Shown here piece after piece: positions 5,331 to 5,682 of a stretch of 5,682 bases of DNA (its first letter is position 1; the number at the start of each line of letters is the position of its first letter). Source of the DNA: an uncultured Clostridia bacterium (GTDB lineage Bacteria > Bacillota > Clostridia > Christensenellales > Aristaeellaceae); the NCBI GenBank assembly GCA_934643535.1, contig CAKUCE010000201.1, positions 1 through 5,682 on the forward strand, written 5' to 3'. The notes under the pieces are model-generated. The model had not been told where the DNA came from and searched no databases. It was given only the letters and a program-made list of their open reading frames with translations. Both the position numbers and the translations under genes were made by a program.

Positions 5331-5682
5331 TTACGGTTTCAGATATTCCAGATTTTTCCGGATCAGTTCGCAGCGCTGGCGCACACAGTCCGGGGAACGC
5401 AGGGGATCGGCAGGCGTGTTGAAAACGTAGTCGCACAGCCGGTCCACCGTAGTCTCGGCCACGTGCATCCGGGTATCGGAGGAGGCGTAATAGAGGAACA
5501 CGCGCCCGTCTTCGTCCGCGATAGCGCCGTTGGTGAACACCACGTTGCTCACATCGCCCACCCGTTCCCGGCCCAGCGGACCCAGCAGCATGCCGCCGGG
5601 TTCAGCGATCACTTTGGACGGGTCCTCCAGCGAAGTGGCAAAGGCATACAGCACATACCGCAAACCGGCGGCGGTGTTGCGC
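5331..5682 (-). CDS. GH130 beta-mannoside phosphorylase, C-terminal part (5' end beyond window)
   Basis: About 116 C-terminal residues are visible, ending at TAA (5333-5331). The frame stays open to the window edge, so the N terminus, including the expected catalytic aspartate, is not seen. Residues RNTAAGLRYVLYAF, then EDPSKVI, GDVSNVVFTNG, FLYYASSDTRMHVAETTVDR and LRSPDCVRQRCELIRKN are typical of glycoside hydrolase family 130, and most like subfamily 1. Characterised members of that subfamily are 4-O-beta-D-mannosyl-D-glucose phosphorylases, which cleave mannosylglucose with phosphate to mannose 1-phosphate and glucose in the cytoplasm during beta-mannan use. Members are usually near 390 residues, so roughly 30% is present. 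Subfamily 2 mannooligosaccharide phosphorylase is the main alternative. A TTG at 5663-5661 is not the start, because conserved sequence continues upstream of it. The gene converges on gene 4 and shares its terminator. Confidence 0.9.
   Translation of the reverse strand, partial: RNTAAGLRYVLYAFATSLEDPSKVIAEPGGMLLGPLGRERVGDVSNVVFTNGAIADEDGRVFLYYASSDTRMHVAETTVDRLCDYVFNTPADPLRSPDCVRQRCELIRKNLEYLKP

Overview
The window reads as chromosomal DNA of a GC-rich, anaerobic, gut-type Firmicute (class Clostridia, perhaps Christensenellales or Oscillospiraceae). This is inferred from strong AGGAGG-type ribosome binding sites, two sigma-A-type promoters, an SH3b-bearing secreted protein, an MscL with a C-terminal zinc ribbon, and a GH130 mannoside phosphorylase. 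Genus cannot be told from the sequence alone. I found no rRNA, tRNA, CRISPR array, transposase or integrase.

Layout. Positions 1-417 hold no gene I can support. The first ~300 bases are packed with GC-rich hairpins and look like a structured RNA or the edge of a mobile or interspersed element. A 9-bp inverted repeat follows, just before the first gene. Four plus-strand genes come next: (1) a secreted protein with SH3b-like C-terminal domains (418-2214); (2) a polytopic membrane protein with a GT-C-like NDD motif after its first helix (2344-4047); (3) mscL (4105-4551); (4) a small single-pass membrane protein of unknown function (4684-5190). The right end carries the C-terminal third of a GH130 phosphorylase on the minus strand (5331-5682, cut by the window edge), convergent with gene 4.

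Transcription. Genes 1 and 2 are separated by a 12-bp hairpin that directly abuts a near-consensus promoter (TTGACT-17-TATAAT). That promoter moves the start of gene 2 to a TTG at 2344. Gene 2 and mscL are 57 bp apart with no terminator visible, so they may share a transcript. mscL ends at a classic intrinsic terminator whose T tract overlaps the -35 of the gene 4 promoter. Genes 4 and 5 converge on a long hairpin that can serve both strands.

The most distinctive DNA event is a perfect 55-bp tandem duplication (5176-5285, plus a 13-bp partial third copy). It repeats the end of gene 4, its stop codon and the left arm of the convergent terminator. The genes do not form an obvious pathway. Genes 1 to 4 are envelope-related (secreted, membrane, channel, membrane-anchored), and the GH130 enzyme belongs to cytoplasmic beta-mannoside breakdown. 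I see no convincing new multi-gene system; the best leads are the left-end structured element and the two uncharacterised envelope proteins.
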